From: Bacteroidales bacterium
GTDB taxonomy: Bacteria > Bacteroidota > Bacteroidia > Bacteroidales > WCHB1-69
Direction: 5' to 3'
Assembly (NCBI GenBank): GCA_012519525.1
Contig: JAAYQB010000051.1
Coordinates: 1-19,423, forward strand
Length of the DNA: 19,423 bases
Shown here in pieces: positions 7,938-15,816 of this stretch. Made by a program: the position numbers and the translations under genes. Numbering within the stretch: the stretch's first letter is position 1; every line of letters starts with the position of its first letter. Under the pieces are notes generated by a model. It had not been told where the DNA came from and made no database searches. It saw only the letters and a list, made by a program, of their open reading frames with translations.

Positions 7938-9218
7938 ATGAAAAGGCAAAAGATACATTTTCAGATACAATACGTTATTTTATTGTTAATAACTTTTGCT
8001 TTGCCATTGGGTAGAAAAATAATACCTCCTCTTCTACTTTTACTCTCTCTTAATTGGGTAATTGAAATAGTAACAGATGGTCTTTGCTTTTGTATATTTT
8101 ATAAAAAGAAAAGAAAAAATTACCCCTACAAATGGACAATGGCAAAGAAAAATAAAATGATATTTCCTTTATTTCTATTTGTAGGATTATTTGCATTGTA
8201 TGCCATTGGATTGCTATATACCACCAATTTAGCCGCCGGAAAAATCGATATTACGTTAAAATTGCCTTTGTTGGCTATGCCTTTAATACTCTTTACATCG
8301 GATATAAAGTTATGGAAATCAAATCATATTAAAATTCTTTTTAATACTTATATACTAGGCTGCTTATTTGGAATAGCTTATAATACATATCATTCTTACA
8401 TCAACTATTTAGAACACGATGTTATTAATTATTTTTTCTATACATTAGCATCTTTTTTACATCATCCGTCTTATGCTTCAATGTTTTATACTTTTGCCAT
8501 TATGGTGATGATTTATTTTTTATTAAATAAAAAAACAATTATTATAGAAAAAATTTTTTACTTTTTATGTATTCCTATTTTCATAATCGAAATCGGATTA
8601 TTAAGCTCAAAAACTTCGTTTGTTGCTTTATTTATATTGTTAATTACCATCATTCTATACATTATTTTTAATAAAAAAATAAAAAAAATAAACTTATTAT
8701 ATATTCTTCTATTTTGCATAGTAGGAAGCGGCATTTATAGTATGCTGCCCGATAAATTCAATCGTTTTTCACAACAAATAAAAAAATTTGAATACATCGA
8801 TAACATTCAAAAAGATGTACGTTATGTTATTTGGACAAATGCAATAGAAGTAGCAAAAGAAAATGCATTGATAGGTGTTGGAACCGGCGATGTGAAAGAT
8901 GCATTAAAGTGGAAATATGCAGAAAATCTACATTTTGATTATTATATCAGAGCCTATAATGCACACAATCAATATTTACAAATATCAATAGCATTAGGAA
9001 TTGTGGGTTTATTGCTTTTTGTTGCTGGACAATTATATGCAATTTATCTGTCGTTTCGAAAAAAATATTTCCTGTATTTTATTTTCGTTCTTTTAATTTT
9101 TATTAATTTTTTAACAGAAGCTATGCTCGAACGCCAATCAGGTGTAAGTTTTTTTGCCGTTTTTAACGCATTACTTTGCTTTTTTGCTTTTGTTGAAACA
9201 AAGCGAGAAGAATTATGA
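7938..9218 (+). CDS. O-antigen ligase / Wzy-like polytopic membrane protein
   Basis: A 426-residue inner-membrane protein with many transmembrane segments, probably 10-12. The C-terminal half carries features of the O-antigen ligase/polymerase family (Wzy_C, PF04932): SKTSF (224-228), a periplasmic loop with RYVIWTNAIEVAKENALIGV and then AHNQYLQISIALGIVGLLLF (342-361), and a late TEAMLERQSGVSFFAVFNAL. These enzymes join or polymerise polyprenyl-linked glycans. The acceptor here could be lipid A core, another glycan or an S-layer/glycoprotein. The ATG at 7938 lies four bases after the rsmI stop and is preferred to the TTG at 7911, which would overlap rsmI. No glycosyltransferase genes are nearby, so the substrate cannot be inferred from context. 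Confidence 0.82.
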   Translation: MKRQKIHFQIQYVILLLITFALPLGRKIIPPLLLLLSLNWVIEIVTDGLCFCIFYKKKRKNYPYKWTMAKKNKMIFPLFLFVGLFALYAIGLLYTTNLAAGKIDITLKLPLLAMPLILFTSDIKLWKSNHIKILFNTYILGCLFGIAYNTYHSYINYLEHDVINYFFYTLASFLHHPSYASMFYTFAIMVMIYFLLNKKTIIIEKIFYFLCIPIFIIEIGLLSSKTSFVALFILLITIILYIIFNKKIKKINLLYILLFCIVGSGIYSMLPDKFNRFSQQIKKFEYIDNIQKDVRYVIWTNAIEVAKENALIGVGTGDVKDALKWKYAENLHFDYYIRAYNAHNQYLQISIALGIVGLLLFVAGQLYAIYLSFRKKYFLYFIFVLLIFINFLTEAMLERQSGVSFFAVFNALLCFFAFVETKREEL

Positions 9219-10483
9219 TAACTTCTTCTTATACATTAAAATATTCCCCTTTAAAAAGAAGTGCCTCGTTAGAAATTCCTACTTCTAAAAGTATAAGCAA
9301 TCGACTATTAATTTTAAAAGAAACATATAATCAAAATCTTATTATCAATAAACTCTCGGAAGCCAACGACACACAACTATTGTCGGCATTACTTTCGGAA
9401 ATAAAAATCCATCATTCTCGTTCATCGGAAGAAAAAGAAATTAATACGCATAATTGTGGGACAGCTTTCCGTTTTTTATGTGCTTATCTTTGTTTTCAAA
9501 AAGGAAGATGGCTACTAACAGGTAGCGAAGAAATGAAAAATCGCCCTATAAAAGGCTTGGTAGATAGTTTACGTTCTTGTGGTGCCGACATTCACTATTT
9601 AGAAAAAGAAGGATTCCCGCCATTGAAAATCAATGTTCTACAACCTTTATCTGTCAACGAAAAACTTTTTATCGATTCAGAACAGAGCAGCCAATTCGTA
9701 AGTGCTTTATTGTTGGTATTACCTTTATTGAAAAAAGACATACAAATTACTTTTCCCGCCAATAATGCCTCTTATTCGTACATCCAAATGACAGTTCGGC
9801 TAATGCAAGATGTAGGAATTTCCATTGTCTTAAAAGACAATACAATTTCTTATTTTCATTCTACCTCGTTGAAAAAGAAGCAAATAATCACTGTAAATGC
9901 CGATTGGTCATCGGCAGCTTATTGGTTTACATGGGTTGCTTTACATCCCGAATCAGAAATTTTTATTGAAAATCTAAAAAAATGCAACATTCAATCAGAC
10001 AGTATTATCGAAGATATAGTAAAACCGTGTGGCATAGAAACACATTATTTGCATAATGGGGTCTTAATAAAAAAAACAAACAATACAATACCTTCTTTCC
10101 TCTCTTTAAATGCAAGCAATTATCTCGATTTAGTCCCCACACTTGCTGTGCTTTGTTGCGGATTAAACATAAAAGCAAAAATTAGCGGCATCCGAAATTT
10201 GGTGTTCAAAGAAAGCAATCGTTTACAAGCTCTAATCGTTGAATTAAACAAAATTGCTCATCTACAATCAGACAAAAATACGTTGGAAATAACACCTCTA
10301 AACAAAAATAAAATATTCAATCCTTTTTTTACAACTTATAACGATCATCGCATCGCTATGAGTCTTTCATTATTAGCCGGATATTTCCCTGAAATACAAA
10401 TAGAAAATCCTGATTGTGTTCTTAAATCTTATCCTAATTTTTGGGAAAATTTAAGAACGGTAGGTGTTAATATTTCATCATAA
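9215..10483 (+). CDS. aroA: 3-phosphoshikimate 1-carboxyvinyltransferase (EPSP synthase)
   Basis: Sixth enzyme of the shikimate pathway, making EPSP from shikimate-3-phosphate and PEP for aromatic amino acids and chorismate. The 422-residue protein shows S24-K25-S26 with R30, NCGTAFRFL (80-88), SSQFVSALL (158-166), DWSSAAYWF, LDLVPTLAVL, FKESNRLQAL and YNDHRIAMS. Together these are the substrate-binding and catalytic set of the family. The glycine of NxGTA is kept. The position equivalent to E. coli Pro101 is Phe87, and Ala95 is replaced by Cys81. The gene overlaps the preceding membrane-protein gene by four bases (ATGA) and ends the transcription unit that starts near 4001. It is the only shikimate gene present, so the pathway is dispersed. 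Confidence 0.95.
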   Translation: MITSSYTLKYSPLKRSASLEIPTSKSISNRLLILKETYNQNLIINKLSEANDTQLLSALLSEIKIHHSRSSEEKEINTHNCGTAFRFLCAYLCFQKGRWLLTGSEEMKNRPIKGLVDSLRSCGADIHYLEKEGFPPLKINVLQPLSVNEKLFIDSEQSSQFVSALLLVLPLLKKDIQITFPANNASYSYIQMTVRLMQDVGISIVLKDNTISYFHSTSLKKKQIITVNADWSSAAYWFTWVALHPESEIFIENLKKCNIQSDSIIEDIVKPCGIETHYLHNGVLIKKTNNTIPSFLSLNASNYLDLVPTLAVLCCGLNIKAKISGIRNLVFKESNRLQALIVELNKIAHLQSDKNTLEITPLNKNKIFNPFFTTYNDHRIAMSLSLLAGYFPEIQIENPDCVLKSYPNFWENLRTVGVNISS

Positions 10484-10500
10484 TCAAAAATTAAAATAGA

Positions 10501-10537
10501 TTTGTAAATAAATTTACGTATTTATTTTATACTTTTG
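10501..10537 (+). promoter_or_regulatory. Candidate promoter for mnmE
   Basis: TACTTTTG at 10530-10537 is an exact TAnnTTTG box 16 bases before the ATG. TTTG at 10501-10504 may be the -33 element, although its 25-base spacing is longer than usual. The spacer holds an AT-only inverted repeat (AAATAAAT at 10506-10513, ATTTATTT at 10520-10527), which may be chance in such AT-rich DNA. Confidence 0.5.
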
Positions 10538-10553
10538 CACATATTTTATAAAT

Positions 10554-11903
10554 ATGGATTTTACAGAAACAATATGCACTTTATCAACTCCCGCAGGAAC
10601 GGGAGCTATTGGTTTAATTCGGATTTCAGGGAAAAAATCCTTAGAAATTTTACAATCAGTTTTTGTTTCAAAATCCAATAAGACTTTATTTGAACCGAAT
10701 AAAGTTTATATGGGAACTATTATTGATAAAAACGAAATAATAGACGAAGTCTTAATCACTTATTTCAAACAACCTAATTCGTATACAGGCGAAAATTTAA
10801 TCGAAATATCATGCCATGGTTCGGTTTACATTCAACGTAGCATATTAGAATTATTGGTCAGCAAAGGTTGTCGATTGGCTGAGCCGGGAGAATTTACCTT
10901 GCGAGCATTTATGAGTGGAAAAATAGATTTATCGCAAGCTGAAGCCATAAGCGATTTGATAGCTTCTCAATCAAAAGCAGCACATCAACTTGCAATACAA
11001 CACTTAAAAGGAGGTTTTTCTTCTAAAATAAAATCACTCCGAGAACAATTATTACATTTTACTGCTCTACTCGAATTGGAGTTAGATTTCGCCGAAGAAG
11101 ATGTTGAATTTGCTAATCGTATAGAAATAAAACATTTATTTGAAAAATTAAAACAAGAAATTCAATCTTTGCTTCATTCGTTTAAAATGGGAAATGTATT
11201 TAAAAATGGAATTCCCGTGGCTATTGCCGGCAAACCCAATGTCGGTAAATCTACTTTATTAAACACTTTACTCAACGAAGAACGAGCAATTGTTACCAAT
11301 ATTCCGGGAACAACGCGAGACACAATCGAAGACACTATTGTTATCGACGGTTTTATGTTTCGTTTTATTGATACGGCAGGCTTACGCACCACTTCTGATG
11401 AAATAGAAAAATATGGCATCGAACGTAGCTATAAAGCAATGGAAAAGGCTACAATAATATTGTATCTGATTGATAAAGACGAAGTTGATAATGAAGAAGT
11501 AAAAAAAATAAAAGAAAAATTTAAAGAAAAAAAATTATTTGTATTGGTCAACAAATCCGACCTTCTCCCTGAATTTCCAACAACTTCTACTAAAGACACT
11601 TTCTATATCTCAGCAAAGAAAAAAATTAACATTTCCGCTATCAACGATGCTTTGAAAGAATTTGTCGCTACATTAGAAAGTCCTAATGATATCTTGGTTG
11701 CCAATACTCGACATTATGAAGCATTGTATAATGCGCATCTATCGCTATTACAAGCCGAAGAAGCATTTGATAAACAAGTGCCGACCGATTTGGTAATGGT
11801 AGATATTAAACAAGTCCTTTATTATTTAGGCACAATAACAGGAGAAATTCATAATAATGAAATATTAGAATCTATCTTTAAAAATTTTTGTATAGGAAAA
11901 TAA
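10554..11903 (+). CDS. mnmE: tRNA uridine-5-carboxymethylaminomethyl modification GTPase MnmE
   Basis: GTPase that works with MnmG to build the cmnm5 group on wobble uridine-34 of several tRNAs. The 449 residues cover the whole family. An N-terminal folate-binding domain contains SCHGSVYIQ and GEFTLRAFMSGKIDL. The GTPase domain is inserted in the helical domain, with P-loop G226-KPNVGKS, switch TTRDTIED (253-260), DTAG (273-276), NKSD (333-336) and SAK (353-355). The C-terminal FCIGK at 445-449 supplies the catalytic cysteine (Cys446). Every key residue is present. A TAnnTTTG promoter precedes it, and 39 bases separate it from the next gene. mnmG is not in the window. Confidence 0.96.
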   Translation: MDFTETICTLSTPAGTGAIGLIRISGKKSLEILQSVFVSKSNKTLFEPNKVYMGTIIDKNEIIDEVLITYFKQPNSYTGENLIEISCHGSVYIQRSILELLVSKGCRLAEPGEFTLRAFMSGKIDLSQAEAISDLIASQSKAAHQLAIQHLKGGFSSKIKSLREQLLHFTALLELELDFAEEDVEFANRIEIKHLFEKLKQEIQSLLHSFKMGNVFKNGIPVAIAGKPNVGKSTLLNTLLNEERAIVTNIPGTTRDTIEDTIVIDGFMFRFIDTAGLRTTSDEIEKYGIERSYKAMEKATIILYLIDKDEVDNEEVKKIKEKFKEKKLFVLVNKSDLLPEFPTTSTKDTFYISAKKKINISAINDALKEFVATLESPNDILVANTRHYEALYNAHLSLLQAEEAFDKQVPTDLVMVDIKQVLYYLGTITGEIHNNEILESIFKNFCIGK

Positions 11904-11918
11904 GACATATAATAAAAA

Positions 11919-11934
11919 CCTTAACTATTTAAGG
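11919..11934 (+). repeat. Short hairpin before the ABC permease start
   Basis: CCTTAA, CTAT, TTAAGG forms a perfect 6-bp stem with a 4-base loop. It ends eight bases before the ATG at 11943 and includes the only AAGGA-like sequence near that start. No T-run follows, so it is not a terminator. An effect on translation of the permease is possible but unproven. Confidence 0.35.
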
Positions 11935-11942
11935 ATATTACA

Positions 11943-13061
11943 ATGAGAACCATATTAATACTAATAAAAAAAGAATTTATTCAGATTTTTCGGAATCCTA
12001 TTTTGGCACAATTAATCACCATTTTGCCGCTTGCTTATTTATTAGTATTCCCGTTTGCTGCCGATTTGGAAATTAAAAGTTTAAATATAGCCATTATCGA
12101 TAACGACCATTCTTCTTTATCAAGAGACATTAGAAATACTTTGAATGGAAATAAATATTTTAAAATAAAAGAATCAATTTTAACTAAAAAACAAGCAGAC
12201 AAACAAATGAAAAAAGACAATGTTGATATCATTATCGAAATACCTTCACATTTCGAGAAGAAAATATATCGCAACGAAAAACCGACTTTATTTTTAACTG
12301 CAAATGCTGTTAATAATATGAAAACATCAGTAGGAGTTGCTTATTTTCAACAATTTTTAGAAGGTTATATTAAAAATGTTGCCAATATTCAAATTCAAAA
12401 AACAACAATACCGCCAACTCAAATAAAAATACACACTTCTCGATGGTTCAATAAAAAAATGGATTATAAAAATATATTCGTTCCGGGAATATTAGCCGTA
12501 TTGGTTTCTATGATAGGCTCAATGTTGTCCACATTAAATATTGTTAGAGAAAAAGAATTAGGAACCATTGAACAAATGAATGTTACGCCTATTACAAAAA
12601 TACAGTTTTTCTCAGGAAAATTAATCCCTTTTTGGATTATCGGAATGATAGAATTTGGAATAGGACTAATTGTTATGCGTTACGTATTCGATATAGCCAT
12701 TCAAGGATCGGTATTTTTACTGCTCGTATTTACAGCCGTATTTTTACTCGGAATGTTAGGATTAGGATTTATGGTTTCTATTTTTTCTAAAAATCAAGTC
12801 CAAGCTACTTATGTTATTACCTTTCTTTTCATTATTTTTATTTTATTAAGCGGATTATTTACGCCCATCGATAGTATGCCTTATTGGGGACAACTTATTA
12901 ATATGATTAATCCCATTGCTCATTTTACGGAAATTTTAAAATATATTATTTTAAAAGGAACTACAATTCACGATTTAAAATTTTATCTTATCGGTTTTAT
13001 TACTTTTGCAGTTATTATTAATACCATCACTATCTCTCTTTACAAAAATTCCGTTCAATAA
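11943..13061 (+). CDS. ABC-2 type transporter permease (YbhR/YhhJ-like)
   Basis: A 372-residue inner-membrane permease of the ABC-2 export family (ABC2_membrane_3). One TM lies near the N-terminus (about 22-40), followed by a periplasmic domain of about 130 residues (45-175). Five further TMs follow in the C-terminal half. Between the second and third TMs is the coupling stretch REKELGTIEQMNVTPI (202-217), the signature by which these permeases contact their ATPase. GLFTPIDSMP (304-313) is another typical motif. Such proteins export drugs, lipids or unknown substrates as dimers with an ATPase, often with a HlyD-like adaptor and TolC. None of those partners is encoded next to it, so the ATPase must be elsewhere or the gene is an orphan. 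Substrate unknown. Confidence 0.85.
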   Translation: MRTILILIKKEFIQIFRNPILAQLITILPLAYLLVFPFAADLEIKSLNIAIIDNDHSSLSRDIRNTLNGNKYFKIKESILTKKQADKQMKKDNVDIIIEIPSHFEKKIYRNEKPTLFLTANAVNNMKTSVGVAYFQQFLEGYIKNVANIQIQKTTIPPTQIKIHTSRWFNKKMDYKNIFVPGILAVLVSMIGSMLSTLNIVREKELGTIEQMNVTPITKIQFFSGKLIPFWIIGMIEFGIGLIVMRYVFDIAIQGSVFLLLVFTAVFLLGMLGLGFMVSIFSKNQVQATYVITFLFIIFILLSGLFTPIDSMPYWGQLINMINPIAHFTEILKYIILKGTTIHDLKFYLIGFITFAVIINTITISLYKNSVQ

Positions 13062-13076
13062 ACCTATTTTTTACCT

Positions 13077-13130
13077 AAAAATTTCATAAAAATTTGATAT
13101 TAAGGAATATAAAATAAATATGAAATTTTT
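13077..13130 (+). repeat. 12-bp inverted repeat after the ABC permease, possible weak terminator
   Basis: AAAAATTTCATA at 13077-13088 and TATGAAATTTTT at 13119-13130 are perfect inverted copies around a 30-base spacer, followed by CTATTTTT. It lies 15 bases past the permease stop and before the atp promoter candidate, so it could separate the two units. The stem is nearly all A-T and the loop is long, so termination would be weak at best. Confidence 0.35.
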
Positions 13131-13145
13131 CTATTTTTAAACTCT

Positions 13146-13177
13146 TTTGATATGAAAAATTTGTTATTTTAGCTTTT
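13146..13177 (+). promoter_or_regulatory. Candidate promoter for the atp operon
   Basis: TTTG at 13146-13149 matches the -33 element. TAGCTTTT at 13170-13177, 20 bases downstream, matches TAnnTTTG in all but the last base. Transcription would begin about 25 bases before the atpB start at 13209. Element spacing and position are right for a Bacteroidota housekeeping promoter. Confidence 0.45.
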
Positions 13178-13208
13178 TAAATTATTTACAATTTACTATC
13201 ATAAGAAA

Positions 13209-14333
13209 ATGCATTTAAATATTTGTAAAATAAAGACTTATAAAAAACTGTGTTTATTAACATTATGGAGTGTTTTTCTATTTTTTATTCCAAATATCCA
13301 AGCTTCGGAAAATCCAAGTACGGAAAAAAAATTTGATGCAGGTTCAACCATTATCGGACACGTGGTCGATGCTTATGAATGGCATATAATGACTATAAAT
13401 GACAAACATATATCTATTTATCTTCCTGTTATTCTTTATCATGACGGCAAAATTCACCTATTCTCTTCGTCTAAATTTCATCATGGACATGAAAGTTATG
13501 CCGGTTTTGCTATTTGTCAAGAAAAAGGAGCAAATAAAGGAAAAATAATAAAAGTTGATGAAGAAGGAAATATGGACAAAGACGCTTTTTTTATTGATTT
13601 ATCAATCACAAAAAATGTGCTTTCTCTTTTTATCAGTATTCTATTATTAACTTTGATTATTCTCTCTGCTGCAAGGAGTTATAAAAAGAATGGACACGGA
13701 GCCCCTAAAGGAATTGCTCGTATTATCGAACCTATTCTTTTATTTATAAAAGATGGTGCTATTGTTCCATCGATAGGACCGAAACATGAAAAATATACGC
13801 CTTTTTTATTAACGCTATTTTTCTTTATTCTTTTCAATAACCTTTTTGGTCTTATCCCTTTTTTCCCAGGAGGAGCTAACTTAACAGGAAATATTTCAGT
13901 AACACTAATTTTAGCTCTCTTCACTTTTATTGTTACCACCTTGAGTGGAAATAAACACTATTGGAAAGATATTTTTAACACACCCGGCATTCCATGGTGG
14001 TTAAAAGTTCCTATTCCTTTAATGCCTATTGTTGAATTAATAGGAGTTTTCACAAAACCTATTATTTTAATGATTCGTTTGTTTGCTAACATAACAGCAG
14101 GACACATCATCGCATTAGGATTTATTTGTCTTATCTTCATATTAGGAGAAACTAATCTATCTGCCGGCTATGGAGTTTCAATAGCATCTGTTATATTCTA
14201 TGTGTTTATGGGTTTTATAGAATTACTCGTAGCCTTTATACAAGCCTATGTCTTTACGCTACTTTCTGCTATTTATATAGGAATGGCTGTTAAAGAACAC
14301 GAAGAAGAACATGAATTAAAAGAAATACATTAA
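13209..14333 (+). CDS. atpB: ATP synthase F0 subunit a
   Basis: Membrane stator subunit that forms the two ion half-channels against the c-ring. The 374-residue protein is much longer than E. coli AtpB (271) because of an N-terminal signal-like segment (about 12-32, ending IQASE) and an extracytoplasmic domain of about 100 residues. That domain contains H51-VVDAYEWH, typical of Bacteroidota AtpB. The core follows with about five TMs. The essential arginine is R290 in MIRLFANITAGHIIALGF, matching E. coli Arg210. FIELLVAFIQAYVFTLL near the C-terminus supplies the conserved Glu/Gln channel residues. No atpI-like gene and no atpD-atpC pair precede it; instead there is an ABC permease. Confidence 0.95.
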   Translation: MHLNICKIKTYKKLCLLTLWSVFLFFIPNIQASENPSTEKKFDAGSTIIGHVVDAYEWHIMTINDKHISIYLPVILYHDGKIHLFSSSKFHHGHESYAGFAICQEKGANKGKIIKVDEEGNMDKDAFFIDLSITKNVLSLFISILLLTLIILSAARSYKKNGHGAPKGIARIIEPILLFIKDGAIVPSIGPKHEKYTPFLLTLFFFILFNNLFGLIPFFPGGANLTGNISVTLILALFTFIVTTLSGNKHYWKDIFNTPGIPWWLKVPIPLMPIVELIGVFTKPIILMIRLFANITAGHIIALGFICLIFILGETNLSAGYGVSIASVIFYVFMGFIELLVAFIQAYVFTLLSAIYIGMAVKEHEEEHELKEIH

Positions 14334-14368
14334 AAGAAATTTATTTATAAACATTAAAAACAAAAAAA

Positions 14369-14614
14369 ATGTCATTATTATCAATTTTATTATTAGCAGA
14401 GCTTGGCAAAATGGGAGCAAGCATTGGAGCAGGAATTGCAGCAGTTGCAGCAGGTATCGGAATTGGAAACATCGGTAAAAGTGCATTGGAATCTTTAGCT
14501 CGTCAACCCGAAGTGAGTGGAGATATCCGATTAAATATGATTATTACCTCAGCTTTTATCGAAGGGGTTGCTTTCTTTGCTGTCGTTGTATGTATGTTAG
14601 TAGTGCTACAATAA
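14369..14614 (+). CDS. atpE: ATP synthase F0 subunit c
   Basis: An 81-residue hairpin of two membrane helices that assembles into the rotating c-ring. Helix 1 is the glycine/alanine-rich GAGIAAVAAGIGIGNIGKSA, the cytoplasmic loop is ARQPEVSGDI (44-53), and helix 2 carries the ion-carrying Glu65 in FIEGVAFF. The position matching Gln32 of the Na+-binding Ilyobacter c-ring is Ile32, and the residue after Glu65 is Gly rather than Ser or Thr. The usual Na+ ligand set is therefore absent and H+ coupling is predicted. It lies 35 bases after atpB. A long hairpin follows the stop codon. Confidence 0.95.
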   Translation: MSLLSILLLAELGKMGASIGAGIAAVAAGIGIGNIGKSALESLARQPEVSGDIRLNMIITSAFIEGVAFFAVVVCMLVVLQ

Positions 14615-14642
14615 AGAAAATTACTCTTGTAATATAAAAGTT

Positions 14643-14685
14643 GAATTCTACCAGACAAAATCTATTGTTTTGTTTGGTAGAATTT
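14643..14685 (+). promoter_or_regulatory. Strong hairpin in the atpE-atpF gap
   Basis: Arms at 14643-14660 and 14668-14685 pair over 18 bp, with two G-U pairs and a 7-base loop (TCTATTG). The right arm is followed by CAATAG and A-rich sequence instead of a T-run, so it is not a normal intrinsic terminator. It lies 28 bases after the atpE stop and 40 bases before atpF. A role in protecting the upstream atpE message, or in partial attenuation so that c is made in excess over b, would fit the stoichiometry of the enzyme. That role is inferred. Confidence 0.75.
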
Positions 14686-14724
14686 CAATAGAAAAATTAT
14701 TATTTTATATAAAATTTACTATTT

Positions 14725-15219
14725 ATGGAACTTGTACTACCCGGAATAGGTTTGATGTTTTGGATGACTTTGTCATTCCTGATATTACTTTTCATCTTAG
14801 GTAAATTTGGCTGGAAACCCATTATGGGAATGCTTAATAAACGAGAAAAAAGCATTACCGACGCACTTCAAGAAGCAGAAAAAACACGAGAAGAAATGAG
14901 ATTGTTGAAAATAGACAATGAACTTCTCTTAAAACAAGCGAAAGAAGAACGCGATGCAATTGTATCGGAAGCTCGAAAAGTAAGTCAAAAAATGTATGAT
15001 TCGGCAAAAGAAAAAGCAAATTTTGAAGCTGAACATATTATAGAAAGTGCTAAAGAAGCAATTCATTATGAAAAAATGAAAGCAATTGCCGATATTAAAA
15101 ACACAATTGCTGACCTTTCAGTTGATATTGCCGAAAAAGTAATCTTACAAGAATTGAAAGACAAACAAGCACATTCTACTTATGTAAATAAATTATTAGA
15201 TGATATCAAATTGAATTAG
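14725..15219 (+). CDS. atpF: ATP synthase F0 subunit b
   Basis: Peripheral stalk subunit, 164 residues. A single N-terminal TM (about 6-26: GIGLMFWMTLSFLILLFILG) is followed by the hinge FGWKPIMGMLNKREKSI. A long charged helical region rich in Lys/Glu/Ala (about 40-150) then forms the dimeric coiled coil holding F1 still. Length and layout are normal for the family (about 156-165 residues). It follows the atpE hairpin and is separated from atpH by nine bases. No second b' copy is present. Confidence 0.93.
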   Translation: MELVLPGIGLMFWMTLSFLILLFILGKFGWKPIMGMLNKREKSITDALQEAEKTREEMRLLKIDNELLLKQAKEERDAIVSEARKVSQKMYDSAKEKANFEAEHIIESAKEAIHYEKMKAIADIKNTIADLSVDIAEKVILQELKDKQAHSTYVNKLLDDIKLN

Positions 15220-15228
15220 ATGTAGATA

Positions 15229-15786
15229 ATGAGAAGAACAAAACTTGCCAGTCGGTACGCTAAAGCGTTTTTTGAATTTGCACAAGAATACAATCAAGTT
15301 GAAAGAATCAGCAAGGATTTCTTATTGATAAATAAAGTTTTCCAAGAAAATAAAAATCTACAAACAGTCATTAATAGTCCTATTGTTCGTGTAGATAAGA
15401 AAATCAATATTATACGAGAAGTTTTTCAACAACATATAATAGATATAACATTAAAATACCTATTATTAATCTTACGCAAAGGACGAGAATTGCATTTAGA
15501 TATTATCTGTGATGAATATGTGAAATTATATAAAAAATATAAAAACATCATCACACTTGATGTTTATAGCGCTTCCGAATTAGACAATAACAGTATTGAC
15601 ATCATTAAAAATAAAGTAGCAAACCATACAAATGCCGAAATTGAAATAATAAAACATGTAAGACCCAAACTTATCGGTGGAGTCCTCTTTAAGTTTAATG
15701 ACTATTATTACGATGCAAGCATTAGAAAACAATTAGACCGAATAAAAAAAGAACTAATAGATACAACTTATCAACCTAATTTTTAA
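15229..15786 (+). CDS. atpH: ATP synthase F1 subunit delta
   Basis: OSCP-type connector between the b-dimer stalk and the top of the alpha/beta hexamer, 185 residues. It shows the family opening ASRYAKAFFEFAQEYNQVE, a mid-region VINSPIVRVDKKINIIREVF, and near the C-terminus VRPKLIGGVLFKFNDYYYDASIRKQLDRIKKEL. This last part is the usual I-GG-x-x-x-x-D-x-x-x-D-x-S-x-x-x-x-L signature. The gene sits between atpF and atpA as in nearly all F-type operons. Nothing unusual is seen. Confidence 0.93.
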   Translation: MRRTKLASRYAKAFFEFAQEYNQVERISKDFLLINKVFQENKNLQTVINSPIVRVDKKINIIREVFQQHIIDITLKYLLLILRKGRELHLDIICDEYVKLYKKYKNIITLDVYSASELDNNSIDIIKNKVANHTNAEIEIIKHVRPKLIGGVLFKFNDYYYDASIRKQLDRIKKELIDTTYQPNF

Positions 15787-15816
15787 TTTTAAGAATCAAA
15801 TAAAAAATAAAATAGA

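Noticed and set aside
9577..9765. Second + strand ORF within aroA.
   Set aside because: It overlaps a complete EPSP synthase in another frame and its product has no recognisable features.
10504..10527. Palindromic AT repeats in the mnmE promoter, considered as an operator.
   Set aside because: The arms are only A and T in very AT-rich DNA and no second copy occurs upstream of other genes, so chance is likely.
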